Positions 1 to 5,333 are shown, counted from the first letter of the stretch. The stretch is DNA of 9,762 nucleotides from Lawsonibacter sp. (GCA_022798855.1 JAAWNI010000073.1:1-9762), one strand, 5' to 3'. Translations and numbers: made by a program. Notes: generated by a model not told the origin, from the letters alone.

Positions 1-17
1 ACCTGAGCTACAGGCGC
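1..17 (-). tRNA. Partial tRNA (5' part), probably tRNA-Arg
   Basis: Read on the minus strand, the window edge gives GCGCCTGTAGCTCAGGT. This is a tRNA 5' acceptor arm (GCGCCTG) followed by TA and the conserved D-arm start GCTCAG. The rest, including the anticodon, lies outside the window, so the amino acid is a guess: GCGCCTGTAGCTCAG starts are common in tRNA-Arg. It follows the tRNA-Gly by only 3 nt, so the two are probably cut from one transcript made from the promoter at 127-155. Confidence 0.6.
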
Positions 18-20
18 ATT

Positions 21-94
21 TGGAGCGGGTGATGGGAATCGAACCCACGCGACCAGCTTGGAAGGCTGGGATTCTACCATTGAACTACACCCGC
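21..94 (-). tRNA. tRNA-Gly(TCC)
   Basis: The minus strand folds as a complete cloverleaf. The acceptor stem pairs GCGGGTG (94-88) with CACCCGC (31-25). The anticodon stem CCAGC/GCTGG encloses the loop CTTCCAA with anticodon TCC (plus-strand 60-62), which reads GGA glycine codons. The T arm carries the standard TTCGATT loop. The discriminator base is T and the 3' CCA is encoded in the DNA (24-21). It lies directly upstream of another tRNA in the same direction. Confidence 0.95.
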
Positions 95-126
95 ATGGAC
101 GGTGTTCCACTCACATCAGCTTTTGG

Positions 127-155
127 ATATTACCACATTTTTTTCCGCCTGTCAA
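127..155 (-). promoter_or_regulatory. Sigma-A type promoter of the tRNA-Gly cluster
   Basis: On the minus strand a perfect -35 TTGACA (155-150) is followed after exactly 17 bases by a near-perfect -10 TAATAT (132-127). Transcription would begin about 25 nt upstream of the mature tRNA-Gly 5' end. The near-consensus sequence fits a stable-RNA promoter. The surrounding 95-254 gap holds no other gene, and no clear terminator for the upstream pyrB was found in it. Confidence 0.85.
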
Positions 156-254
156 TGGGTTTCTCAAATTTTTCTCCCTGAACGCGGGGCCTGTGTCCAG
201 GGGCAGCCCCGCTGTTTCGGGTGGACTCCTCCTTACAGACACACGCTCCGATTT

Positions 255-1316
255 TCAGCCCAGCGCCGCATCGCAGAAGGCGCAGCAGTCCACGCCCCCC
301 ACCTTTTTCACCAGGGGGGGCAGGTAGGCCTGGGCCTGGGTAATGCACCGGGGGTTGAGGCAGACGGGCTTTGTGCCGATCTCCACCGCCGGGGTCCGGT
401 CCAGCCGGGGCTGGTTGGCCAGGCCGGACAGCAGGGCCATCCGGGCGAACATGCCGTAACGGGCCTGCTGGAAGTACGCCGCCCTGGGGTCGTCGTCCAC
501 ATCCACGGCAATCTCGTCCACCCGGGGCAGGGGGTGCATCACCAGCATTTTCTCCTTGGCCCGCTCCAGCTTGCGGCGGGTCAGGACATAGACCCCCTTA
601 TTCCGCTCGTACTCCAGGGGGTCCACGAACCGCTCCTTTTGAATGCGGGTCATGTACAGCACATCCAGCTGGGGAATTACCGCCTCCAAGCTGGTAACCT
701 GGGTGAAAGGCATGTGGTTCTCCTCCAAAAAGGCCCGCATGTACCCGGGCACCGCCAGCTCCTGGGGGGAGATGAGGAAAAAGCGGACCTGTTCAAACTT
801 GGCCAGGGCCTTGATGAGGGAGTGGACGGTGCGGCCGTTTTTCAGGTCGCCGCACAGGCCCACGGACAGCCCATCCACCCGCCCCAGCAGGCGGGTGATG
901 GCGGCCAGGTCGGCCATGGTCTGGGTGGGGTGCATGTGGCCGCCGTCCCCGGCGTTGACCACCGGCACGTTGGAGTAGAGGGAGGCCGCCTTGGCCGCCC
1001 CCTCCCAGGGGGTGCGCATTACCACCACATCGGCGTAGCCGGACACCATCTTGATGGTGTCCTTCAGGCTCTCGCCCTTGGCCGTGGAGGTGGAGCCGGG
1101 GTCGGCGAAACCGAACACCGTCCCGCCCAGGCGGAGCATGGCCGCCTGGAAGGAGAAATTGGTGCGGGTGGAGGGCTCATAGAACACGGAAGCCATCACC
1201 TTGCCCCGGCAGGCGTCGAGATACTGCTCCGGATGGTCCATGATCCGCACCGCCTGACTGTACAGCGACTCCCACTCCGCCCGGGACATATCCCCAAAAT
1301 CAATCAAATGCCGCAT
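255..1316 (-). CDS. pyrB: Aspartate carbamoyltransferase with PyrI-like zinc tail
   Basis: Catalytic chain of aspartate carbamoyltransferase, which condenses carbamoyl phosphate and aspartate to N-carbamoyl-aspartate in cytosolic de novo pyrimidine synthesis. Of 353 residues, the first ~300 are the two-domain OTCase/ATCase fold. Visible motifs are EPSTRTNF (47-54, carbamoyl-phosphate loop), K80 in AKGES, R101, HPTQT (129-133), R162 in GRTVHSL and HPLPR (261-265). Usual PyrB chains are about 305-310 residues. This one continues with C319-x4-C324 and C345-x2-C348 (C344 adjacent), resembling the zinc-binding end of the regulatory chain PyrI but without its nucleotide-binding domain. No pyrI or other pyrimidine gene is adjacent. 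The start is an ATG with AAGGAG 8 nt upstream. The leader predicted from the promoter is under 30 nt, so a PyrR attenuator does not fit. Identity is very sure; the role of the tail is inferred. Confidence 0.95.
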   Translation of the reverse strand: MRHLIDFGDMSRAEWESLYSQAVRIMDHPEQYLDACRGKVMASVFYEPSTRTNFSFQAAMLRLGGTVFGFADPGSTSTAKGESLKDTIKMVSGYADVVVMRTPWEGAAKAASLYSNVPVVNAGDGGHMHPTQTMADLAAITRLLGRVDGLSVGLCGDLKNGRTVHSLIKALAKFEQVRFFLISPQELAVPGYMRAFLEENHMPFTQVTSLEAVIPQLDVLYMTRIQKERFVDPLEYERNKGVYVLTRRKLERAKEKMLVMHPLPRVDEIAVDVDDDPRAAYFQQARYGMFARMALLSGLANQPRLDRTPAVEIGTKPVCLNPRCITQAQAYLPPLVKKVGGVDCCAFCDAALG

Positions 1317-1349
1317 GGCTCCCGCTCCTTCTTCCGGATTTTTTCTGAT

Positions 1350-1378
1350 ATTCTACCATAAAAGGACGGTTTTCGCAA
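1350..1378 (-). promoter_or_regulatory. Predicted promoter of pyrB
   Basis: The minus strand shows -35 TTGCGA (1378-1373), a 17-base spacer and -10 TAGAAT (1355-1350). The implied start site is about 25 nt before the pyrB ATG. That leaves room for the ribosome binding site but not for an attenuator hairpin set. Confidence 0.65.
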
Positions 1379-1394
1379 GGGCGGATTCCGTTTA

Positions 1395-1620
1395 TCTGTA
1401 GGGCGCGACGACCCCGGCGCGCCGTTCTCTAGGGGCGGGGGAATTCTGTACCCCGGAACCGCTCGAAGTAAAAGAATCCCCCAGTCACCGCCTACGGCGG
1501 CGACAGCCCCCTTTAGCAAAGAGGCCTTTGGAGCAGGACCGGGGCCTTCAAGCACCCATGCCCCCCTTGTCAAAGGGGGGTGCCCCCGCAGGGGGCGGGG
1601 GGGGATTCCTCTTCCCTACA
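1395..1620. repeat. Hairpin-rich intergenic repeat region
   Basis: This non-coding stretch between the divergent pyrB and Cys/His-repeat genes is packed with short inverted repeats. They are GGCGCG/CGCGCC (1402-1407 with 1418-1423), GTC-A-CCGCC/GGCGG-C-GAC (1484-1504), CCCCCCTT/AAGGGGGG around a GTCA loop (1561-1580) and GCCCCC/GGGGGC (1582-1596). From memory, stretches of the type 'CAGTCACCGCC...GACAGCCCCCTTT' recur between genes in Oscillospiraceae, so this is probably one or two dispersed REP-like elements. No second copy is present in this window to prove it, and no coding frame with a ribosome binding site was seen. Confidence 0.45.
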
Positions 1621-1666
1621 TAAAACCTCCCCCGCCTGATTTTTGAAAAGACGCTGAAAGGCCCCC

Positions 1667-1695
1667 TTGAATACCGCTGTGGCCTGTGTTATAAT
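1667..1695 (+). promoter_or_regulatory. Promoter of the Cys/His-repeat protein gene
   Basis: A -35 TTGAAT (1667-1672), a 17-base spacer and a perfect -10 TATAAT (1690-1695) precede the gene. The predicted transcript starts near 1702 and reaches the AAAGGAAG ribosome binding site just before the ATG at 1741. Confidence 0.8.
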
Positions 1696-1740
1696 ATAGT
1701 TATCACCCGCCCCAGGCGGAATAGAAAGGAAGTAATCCCC

Positions 1741-2337
1741 ATGTTCAAGAAGAAGGGCCGTCTGCTTGCCGGCGCACTGTGCGTCATGCTCGCGGCTATG
1801 CTGATGGTGCCCGTCTCGGCCCACGGCTGCCACCGGGGGAGCACCCGCGGACACCACGGTGGTTACAGGCAGAGCGTTCAGACCACTGTCACCGTCTGCC
1901 CCTATGAGGACTGCGCCTACGTTGGCCGCCACACCCACAGCGGCGTAATTTACTGCGGCTACGGCCACGCTTCCGGCGTGTGCGACAACAACTGCCGGGC
2001 GCTGTGCCCCTTGGAGGACTGCGAGACACTGGGCCGGCACGTCCACGGCCTGTACACCTACTGCGGCTATGACCATGGAAACGGCTTCTGTGATGGGGCC
2101 TGCCGGGCCCTGTGCCCCTATGAGGACTGCACCCTCGCCGGCCCCCACACCCACGACGGGGTGGACTACTGCGGCTATGGCCACGGGGACGGCTTCTGCG
2201 ACGGAGCCTGCCGGGCGCTGTGCCCCTATGAGGACTGCACCCTCGCCGGCCCCCACGCCCACAACGGCGCGGCCTACTGCGGCGGCGCCCACACCGCCGG
2301 CTTCTGCGGCGGCCACGGCCACGGCTGCTGGGCCTGA
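1741..2337 (+). CDS. Secreted Cys/His-rich protein with four 36-residue repeats
   Basis: Not a family I can name. Residues 1-27 form a clear Sec signal peptide: MFKKK basic start, hydrophobic core, and a likely cleavage site after VSA. A linker rich in His and Gly (28-52) follows. Four tandem 36-residue repeats start at C53, C89, C125 and C161, with pattern CPxEDCxxxGxHxHxxxxYCGxxHxxGxC, the first three ending CRAL. Each full repeat has five cysteines and three histidines at fixed places. The fourth ends in the variant GGHGHGCWA and stops the protein. Secretion plus this Cys/His spacing suggests an extracellular metal-binding or disulfide-stabilised protein, but that is inference. It has its own promoter and terminator, with AAAGGAAG upstream of the ATG. 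Repeats 3 and 4 are almost identical in DNA over their first 45 nt, pointing to recent duplication. Confidence 0.85.
   Translation: MFKKKGRLLAGALCVMLAAMLMVPVSAHGCHRGSTRGHHGGYRQSVQTTVTVCPYEDCAYVGRHTHSGVIYCGYGHASGVCDNNCRALCPLEDCETLGRHVHGLYTYCGYDHGNGFCDGACRALCPYEDCTLAGPHTHDGVDYCGYGHGDGFCDGACRALCPYEDCTLAGPHAHNGAAYCGGAHTAGFCGGHGHGCWA
1897..2328 (+). repeat. Four tandem 108-nt coding repeats
   Basis: In-frame units at 1897-2004, 2005-2112, 2113-2220 and 2221-2328 each encode one 36-residue Cys/His module. Units 3 and 4 share a near-identical first 45 nt. The unit length is exact in all four copies, so expansion or contraction by recombination would keep the reading frame. Confidence 0.85.
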
Positions 2338-2347
2338 TTTTCGGTAT

Positions 2348-2398
2348 AAAATCCCTCCTTTCTCACACCCTAACGGGGAGAAACGGAGGGATTTTTTT
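2348..2398 (+). terminator. Rho-independent terminator that also holds the next gene's ribosome binding site
   Basis: AAAATCCCTCC (from 2348) pairs with GGAGGGATTTT, with an inner TTTCTC/GAGAAA extension, and a run of seven T follows (2392-2398). It ends transcription of the Cys/His-repeat gene. The 3' arm contains GGAGGG (2385-2390), which lies six bases before the TTG start of the next gene, so the hairpin would hide that ribosome binding site in any read-through RNA. Confidence 0.85.
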
Positions 2399-2915
2399 GC
2401 TTTGGTTCTGGAATTTTGTGGTATACAGCTTTGCCGGATTCCTTCTGGAGGTGGCCTTCGCCAAGCTCACCGGTGGGCGGGCCGGGCGGAAGGGGCTGCT
2501 GGTCCTGCCTCTGTGCCCGGTGTACGGGGCGGGGGCCTGCCTCATCCTGGCCCTGCCCCGGTGGGCGGACAGCCGGCCCTGGGTCCTGTTCCTGCTGGGG
2601 GGCCTGGCCGCCACGGCAGCGGAGTATCTGGCCGCCCTCTACCACGAGAAGGCGCTGGGGGTGTCCTTCTGGAACTACGGCGACCTGCCCGGAAGCGTCC
2701 AGGGCCGGGTGTGCCTGCCCTTCTCCCTGGCCTGGGGGGTGCTGTCCCTGGGGCTGGTGTATTGGCTCCACCCCCTGCTGTCCCCCTGGCTGGCCATGAT
2801 CCCCGCCCCGGTGGGCTGGACCGCACTGGCCGCCCTGGCCGCCGACGGCCTGCTCACCGCCGCCGCCCTGCGGCGCAGCGGGAGCACCGCCTGCCTGCGC
2901 TGGCGGGGGGAATAG
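2397..2915 (+). CDS. Membrane protein of the CmpB / 'putative ABC-transporter type IV' family (PF06541)
   Basis: Of 172 residues, about four to five hydrophobic segments are visible, near 5-22, 34-53, 61-80, 107-128 and 131-157. Family hallmarks are the N-terminal YSFAGFLLEV, CPVYGAGA (40-47), EYLAALYHEKALGVSFWNY (76-94) and GRVCLPFSLAWG (103-114). PF06541 is common in Firmicutes. Despite its name it has no ATPase domain, and its function is not established. The chosen start is TTG at 2397: it places the first membrane segment where family members begin and has GGAGGG at ideal spacing. A GTG at 2418 is the alternative but has no good ribosome binding site. No separate promoter is seen, so expression may depend on read-through of the terminator it overlaps. 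Confidence 0.8.
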   Translation: MLWFWNFVVYSFAGFLLEVAFAKLTGGRAGRKGLLVLPLCPVYGAGACLILALPRWADSRPWVLFLLGGLAATAAEYLAALYHEKALGVSFWNYGDLPGSVQGRVCLPFSLAWGVLSLGLVYWLHPLLSPWLAMIPAPVGWTALAALAADGLLTAAALRRSGSTACLRWRGE

Positions 2916-2917
2916 GA

Positions 2918-2943
2918 AGCCGCCGGCTCGAAGGCCGGCGGCT
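2918..2943 (+). terminator. Strong GC hairpin after the PF06541 gene
   Basis: AGCCGCCGGC (2918-2927) pairs perfectly over 10 bp with GCCGGCGGCT (2934-2943) around a 6-nt loop, starting 2 nt after the stop codon. The following bases GTCTGTCTGG are only moderately T-rich, so it may end or stabilise the transcript rather than act as a classic intrinsic terminator. Confidence 0.55.
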
Positions 2944-2983
2944 GTCTGTCTGGTCCTGCATTCACAATCGAGAGGGACCGTCT

Positions 2984-3027
2984 GAGCGGGCCTTCCGCCC
3001 TCCCGCAGGCGGCGGAATCCCCCGCTC
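2984..3027. repeat. Imperfect 44-nt inverted repeat between convergent genes
   Basis: GAGCGGG (2984-2990) pairs with CCCGCTC (3021-3027), and inside it TTCCGCC (2993-2999) pairs with GGCGGAA (3011-3017). It sits between the 3' ends of the PF06541 gene and the small minus-strand gene. Without a T run on either strand, a role as mRNA end stabiliser or dispersed palindrome is more likely than intrinsic termination. Confidence 0.5.
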
Positions 3028-3058
3028 ATCCGGCGCGTCCGCTTATGAATACCGGTTT

Positions 3059-3229
3059 TTACTCCTCATAGTCGTCGTACTCAGAGGAGCAGGCGCTGCA
3101 TTTCAGCTTGCCCTTCGCGTTGTCATACAGCTCGGTCAGGCCGTCCCAGTAGGCGATGACGGCACAGACCGCCGCCGCCGCGGCCAGGGACAACGCTACG
3201 ATTTTCAGAACAAAACGGGCGACTTTCAT
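3059..3229 (-). CDS. Small single-pass membrane protein, 56 residues
   Basis: A small gene of 57 codons including TAA. The product starts MKVARFVLKIVALSLAAA, giving a positively charged N-end and one hydrophobic segment (about residues 8-26). A short segment around YWDGLTELYDNAKGK follows, then a C44-x2-C47 pair and an acidic end, EYDDYEE. The ribosome binding site AAGGAGG lies 7 nt before the ATG, and a promoter is visible upstream. Small membrane proteins with an acidic tail of this kind occur in related clostridia, but I know no function. It lies downstream of the deacetylase on the same strand with an 85-nt gap, so it may also be co-transcribed. The strong ribosome binding site, start, membrane segment and promoter together make a real gene likely. 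Confidence 0.75.
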   Translation of the reverse strand: MKVARFVLKIVALSLAAAAAVCAVIAYWDGLTELYDNAKGKLKCSACSSEYDDYEE

Positions 3230-3262
3230 ATGGGTTCCTCCTTACGCTAAACTGTTGCCCCT

Positions 3263-3291
3263 AGTTTACATGATGGCGGAGAAAAATACAA
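3263..3291 (-). promoter_or_regulatory. Predicted promoter of the 56-residue membrane protein
   Basis: On the minus strand, -35 TTGTAT (3291-3286), a 17-base spacer and -10 TAAACT (3268-3263) lie about 35 nt upstream of the ATG. The hexamers match consensus only in part. The region 3240-3314 is clearly AT-rich compared with its surroundings. Confidence 0.5.
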
Positions 3292-3314
3292 TCTTTTTTT
3301 GAGAAATTTCTTGT

Positions 3315-4034
3315 TTAATTTTTGGCCGCCCTCCGGTAGCTGGCCCCCGCTTCCGGCGCCACGCCCCGCTGGGCCAGAAGCTGCTCCACCGTGGCAAAGC
3401 AGTACCCCTTGCCCAGCAGGGCGTCCACCACCCGGAGCGCCGCGTCCACGGAGGAGGGGAAGAGGTCGTGCATCAGAATGATGTCGCCGTCGGACACGTG
3501 CTCCGTCACGGCGGCCACTACCCGGTCCACGTCCTCGTCCTTCCAGTCCTCCGGGTCCACCGACCAGAGGATCAGCGGGCCGCCGCACCAGCTCCGGGCC
3601 TGCTCGTCCAGAATCCCGTAGGGTGGGCGGAGCCAGTACTCCCCCTCGCCCAGCAGGCTGGTGAGGAGCGCCCGGGTCTTGCCCACCTGGAGGTCAAAGC
3701 CGCTCCGGGTCAGCCCCTTCAGCTCCACGTGGTCATAGGTGTGGATGCCCACCTGATGGCCCTCCGCCGCCATGCGGCGGACAAGGTCCTCGTTTCCCCT
3801 GATGCGGCTGCCCACCAGAAAGAAGGTGGCCGGCGCCTCCCGCAGCGCCAGCCCATCCAGCAGCGGGCCGGTGGTGGAGGAGCGGGGGCCGTCGTCAAAG
3901 GTCAGCGCCACCAGGGGCGGGCCGTCCACCGCGACCTCCGTCCAGCCCCCCGCCTGCTCCACCCCGCCTGGCCCAGGGAGCGCCGCCAGCAGCGCCAGCA
4001 TGCAGAGCAGCGCCGTCAATTTTCTTTTGTCCAC
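3315..4034 (-). CDS. Polysaccharide deacetylase (NodB-type, carbohydrate esterase family 4), exported
   Basis: CE4 enzymes remove N- or O-acetyl groups from peptidoglycan, chitin-like or related polymers using a bound metal. The 239-residue chain begins with a basic, hydrophobic signal or anchor (DKRKLTALLCMLALLAALPG), so it acts outside the membrane. The NodB motifs appear in order: TFDDGP (45-50, catalytic and metal Asp 47/48), HTYDH (98-102, metal His), RPPYG (136-140), WSVDPEDW (157-164) and LMHD with H189. No extra binding domain is present. The start chosen is GTG at 4034, with GAGGA 7 nt upstream and a good signal peptide. The same frame stays open to 4094, but that stretch lies in the foldback repeat and is unlikely to be coding. 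The exact substrate cannot be told. It may be co-transcribed with the small membrane protein downstream. Confidence 0.9.
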   Translation of the reverse strand: MDKRKLTALLCMLALLAALPGPGGVEQAGGWTEVAVDGPPLVALTFDDGPRSSTTGPLLDGLALREAPATFFLVGSRIRGNEDLVRRMAAEGHQVGIHTYDHVELKGLTRSGFDLQVGKTRALLTSLLGEGEYWLRPPYGILDEQARSWCGGPLILWSVDPEDWKDEDVDRVVAAVTEHVSDGDIILMHDLFPSSVDAALRVVDALLGKGYCFATVEQLLAQRGVAPEAGASYRRAAKN

Positions 4035-4061
4035 CGACTCATCCTCTTTCACACCTGTTTG

Positions 4062-4227
4062 TAGGCGCCGTTTGAAAAATGGAAATATGCACAATGGCGA
4101 GGAATTTTTCCGTCAGGCAAACACAATTTTTCGCAGGAATACTGGATGTATTTCAAGAAAAATTGGGGCAGTATGGCGGAAAAAGAACCGCCGCTTGGGC
4201 GTATTGACATTTTTCAAACAAGCCCTA
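4062..4227. repeat. 166-nt nested foldback element (MITE/REP-like), long copy
   Basis: The ends are inverted repeats of about 29 bp starting TAGG on each side; 22 of 29 positions match. GTTTGAAAAATG (4070-4081) pairs perfectly with CATTTTTCAAAC (4208-4219), and AATATGC continues with GCGTATT. Inside are two more nested pairs: TTTTTCCG (4105-4112) with CGGAAAAA (4177-4184), and CAATTTTTC (4124-4132) with GAAAAATTG (4157-4165). The element could thus fold into one long hairpin. TA dinucleotides border both ends. A short relative lies at 6497-6563 in the opposite orientation. The element starts only 28 nt upstream of the deacetylase start codon, so it forms that gene's leader or promoter region. 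Confidence 0.75.
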
Positions 4228-4351
4228 ATCAGTATGTGCGGGAAACCGGCAGTTTTTCCATGAAAATTTTGTTGCTGTGGATTTTGCGCCGCCAGCGCTT
4301 TGGGGCTGCGGACGCAGGCTTTGCGGCATCAGGCGTGCGGGTGCTTCCCGC

Positions 4352-4380
4352 TGGATTTTTCTTTCGGTCTATGGTACAAT
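4352..4380 (+). promoter_or_regulatory. Predicted promoter of the thioesterase operon
   Basis: A good -10 TACAAT (4375-4380) lies 17 bases after a weak -35 TGGATT (4352-4357). The AAAGGAGG ribosome binding site and ATG follow within 32 nt. The stretch 4228-4351 between the foldback element and this promoter shows no gene. Confidence 0.55.
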
Positions 4381-4411
4381 AGTCCAACCAAAGACAAAGG
4401 AGGACATCATT

Positions 4412-4804
4412 ATGTCTGTTACTGTAGGTTTAAAGGGCCGCGCCGAGGCCGTGGTCAGCGGGGCCAACACCGCCCAGGCGGCTTGTTCCGGGGCTTTGCC
4501 GGTGTTCGGCACCCCCTTTATGTGCGCCCTGATGGAGGAAGCGGCCTGGAAGTCCATCGCCCCCTGCCTGGAGGAGGGGCAGAGCACCGTGGGCACCCGG
4601 CTGAGCGTCTCCCACGACAGCGCCACCCCAATCGGGATGAAGGTCTGGGCGGAGAGCGAGGTCGCCAAGGTGGATGGCAAGCATCTGGTCCTCACCGTGG
4701 CCGCCTTTGACGAGCGGGGGATGATCGGCCAGGGCATCCATGAGCGGTTCATCGTCACCGACGAGCGGTTTTTGGCCAAAACAGCCAAGAAGCTGGAGGG
4801 CTGA
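4412..4804 (+). CDS. FlK-like hotdog-fold acyl-CoA thioesterase
   Basis: A 130-residue single hotdog domain resembling fluoroacetyl-CoA thioesterase FlK. FlK uses Thr42, Glu50 and His76. Here T34, E42 and H68 occur with exactly the same spacing (8 and 26), in the motifs GTPFMCALMEEAAW and SVSHDSATPIG, and G61 sits in the conserved VGT. It probably hydrolyses a short acyl-CoA in the cytosol. Fluoroacetyl-CoA is not implied, as many relatives have unknown substrates and may clear unwanted acyl-CoAs. The start is ATG with AAAGGAGG upstream; longer frames to 4277 lack a ribosome binding site. Its last codons contain the GGAGGG ribosome binding site of the next gene, so the two genes are translationally coupled. 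Confidence 0.88.
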   Translation: MSVTVGLKGRAEAVVSGANTAQAACSGALPVFGTPFMCALMEEAAWKSIAPCLEEGQSTVGTRLSVSHDSATPIGMKVWAESEVAKVDGKHLVLTVAAFDERGMIGQGIHERFIVTDERFLAKTAKKLEG

Positions 4805-4807
4805 GTG

Positions 4808-5287
4808 ATGTCCATTGAAAAAGTCCGGGACTACTTCCGCCCACTGGGCCGGGAGCAAGACATTTTGGAGTTCCCCGTCTCCAGCGCCACGGTGGAGCTG
4901 GCCGCCCAGGCGGCGGGGGTGATCCCCGCCCGCATCGCCAAGACCCTGTCCTTCCTGGTGGAGGAGGGCTGCGTCCTCATCGCGGCCGCCGGGGACGCCA
5001 AAATCGACAACAGCAAGTACAAGGCCATGTTCCACACCAAGGCCAAAATGCTCACCCCGGAGCAGGTGTCCGCCTTTACCGGCCACGCCGTCGGCGGGGT
5101 GTGCCCCTTCGCCAATCCGGAGGGGGTCCGGACCTATCTGGATGTATCCCTCCGGCGGTTCGACACCGTCTTCCCCGCGGCCGGAAGCGGCAGCTCCGCC
5201 ATTGAGCTCACCTGTGTTGAGCTGGAGGAGTACTCCCACGCTCTGGGCTGGATCGACGTGTGCAAGGGCTGGCAGGAGGCTGAATAG
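4808..5287 (+). CDS. YbaK/ProX-type aminoacyl-tRNA deacylase
   Basis: A 159-residue YbaK/ProRS-editing-like domain (PF04073). Members hydrolyse mischarged aminoacyl-tRNAs in trans, such as Cys-tRNA(Pro) or Ala-tRNA(Pro). Visible signatures are the conserved lysine K45 in AKTLSF, GDAKIDNSKYK (62-72), GHAVGGVCPFA (92-102), the strand YLDVSLRRFDTVFPAAGS (110-127), and SSAIELT. Which tRNA it edits cannot be judged from sequence alone. The ATG at 4808 has GGAGGG 7 nt upstream, inside the preceding gene. An in-frame GTG at 4805 is closer than ideal. It is the second gene of a two-gene operon, 3 nt after the thioesterase stop, and ends before a strong terminator. Confidence 0.9.
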   Translation: MSIEKVRDYFRPLGREQDILEFPVSSATVELAAQAAGVIPARIAKTLSFLVEEGCVLIAAAGDAKIDNSKYKAMFHTKAKMLTPEQVSAFTGHAVGGVCPFANPEGVRTYLDVSLRRFDTVFPAAGSGSSAIELTCVELEEYSHALGWIDVCKGWQEAE

Positions 5288-5293
5288 CTGAAA

Positions 5294-5333
5294 CGCGCGG
5301 GTCCAGGTGTTTTGCCTGGACCCGCGCGCTTTT
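5294..5333. terminator. Bidirectional terminator between the deacylase gene and spoIVB
   Basis: A 14-bp perfect stem, CGCGCGGGTCCAGG (5294-5307) with CCTGGACCCGCGCG (5315-5328), has a 7-nt loop and is followed by TTTT on the plus strand. On the minus strand the stem is followed by TTT. The stop codons of the two convergent genes lie just outside it (5287 and 5338), so it can end both transcripts. Confidence 0.9.

Noticed and set aside
1317..1349. PyrR or nucleotide-dependent attenuator in front of pyrB
   Set aside because: The predicted transcript leader is under 30 nt, with no room for anti-terminator and terminator hairpins.
102..1361. Open frame of 419 codons on the plus strand
   Set aside because: It is antisense to pyrB over its whole coding length, has a Gly/His/Val-rich shadow composition, and lacks a ribosome binding site.
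1570..2322. Open frame of 250 codons on the minus strand with Ala/Val/Gly repeats
   Set aside because: Its repeats are the antisense image of the 108-nt units of the Cys/His gene, which has the promoter, ribosome binding site, signal peptide and terminator on the other strand.
1897..2328. CRISPR-like or other non-coding tandem array
   Set aside because: The 108-nt units are directly adjacent, have no spacers, and encode a conserved protein module in frame.
2069..3250. Open frame of 393 codons on the plus strand, out of frame with two genes
   Set aside because: It overlaps the Cys/His and PF06541 genes in another frame and crosses a strong terminator; the composition is typical of a shifted GC-rich frame.
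4035..4094. N-terminal extension of the deacetylase to an ATG at 4094
   Set aside because: The extra residues are translated from the end of the foldback repeat, which also gives FKRRL-like and FKQAL-like peptides at its other copy. The GTG at 4034 has a better ribosome binding site and gives a normal signal peptide.
4201..4232. Outward promoter in the foldback repeat (TTGACA at 4205-4210)
   Set aside because: The -35 hexamer is perfect, but the sequence 16-17 bases later (TAATCA in the long copy, TAAACC in the short one) is a poor -10, so it is not called without start-site data.
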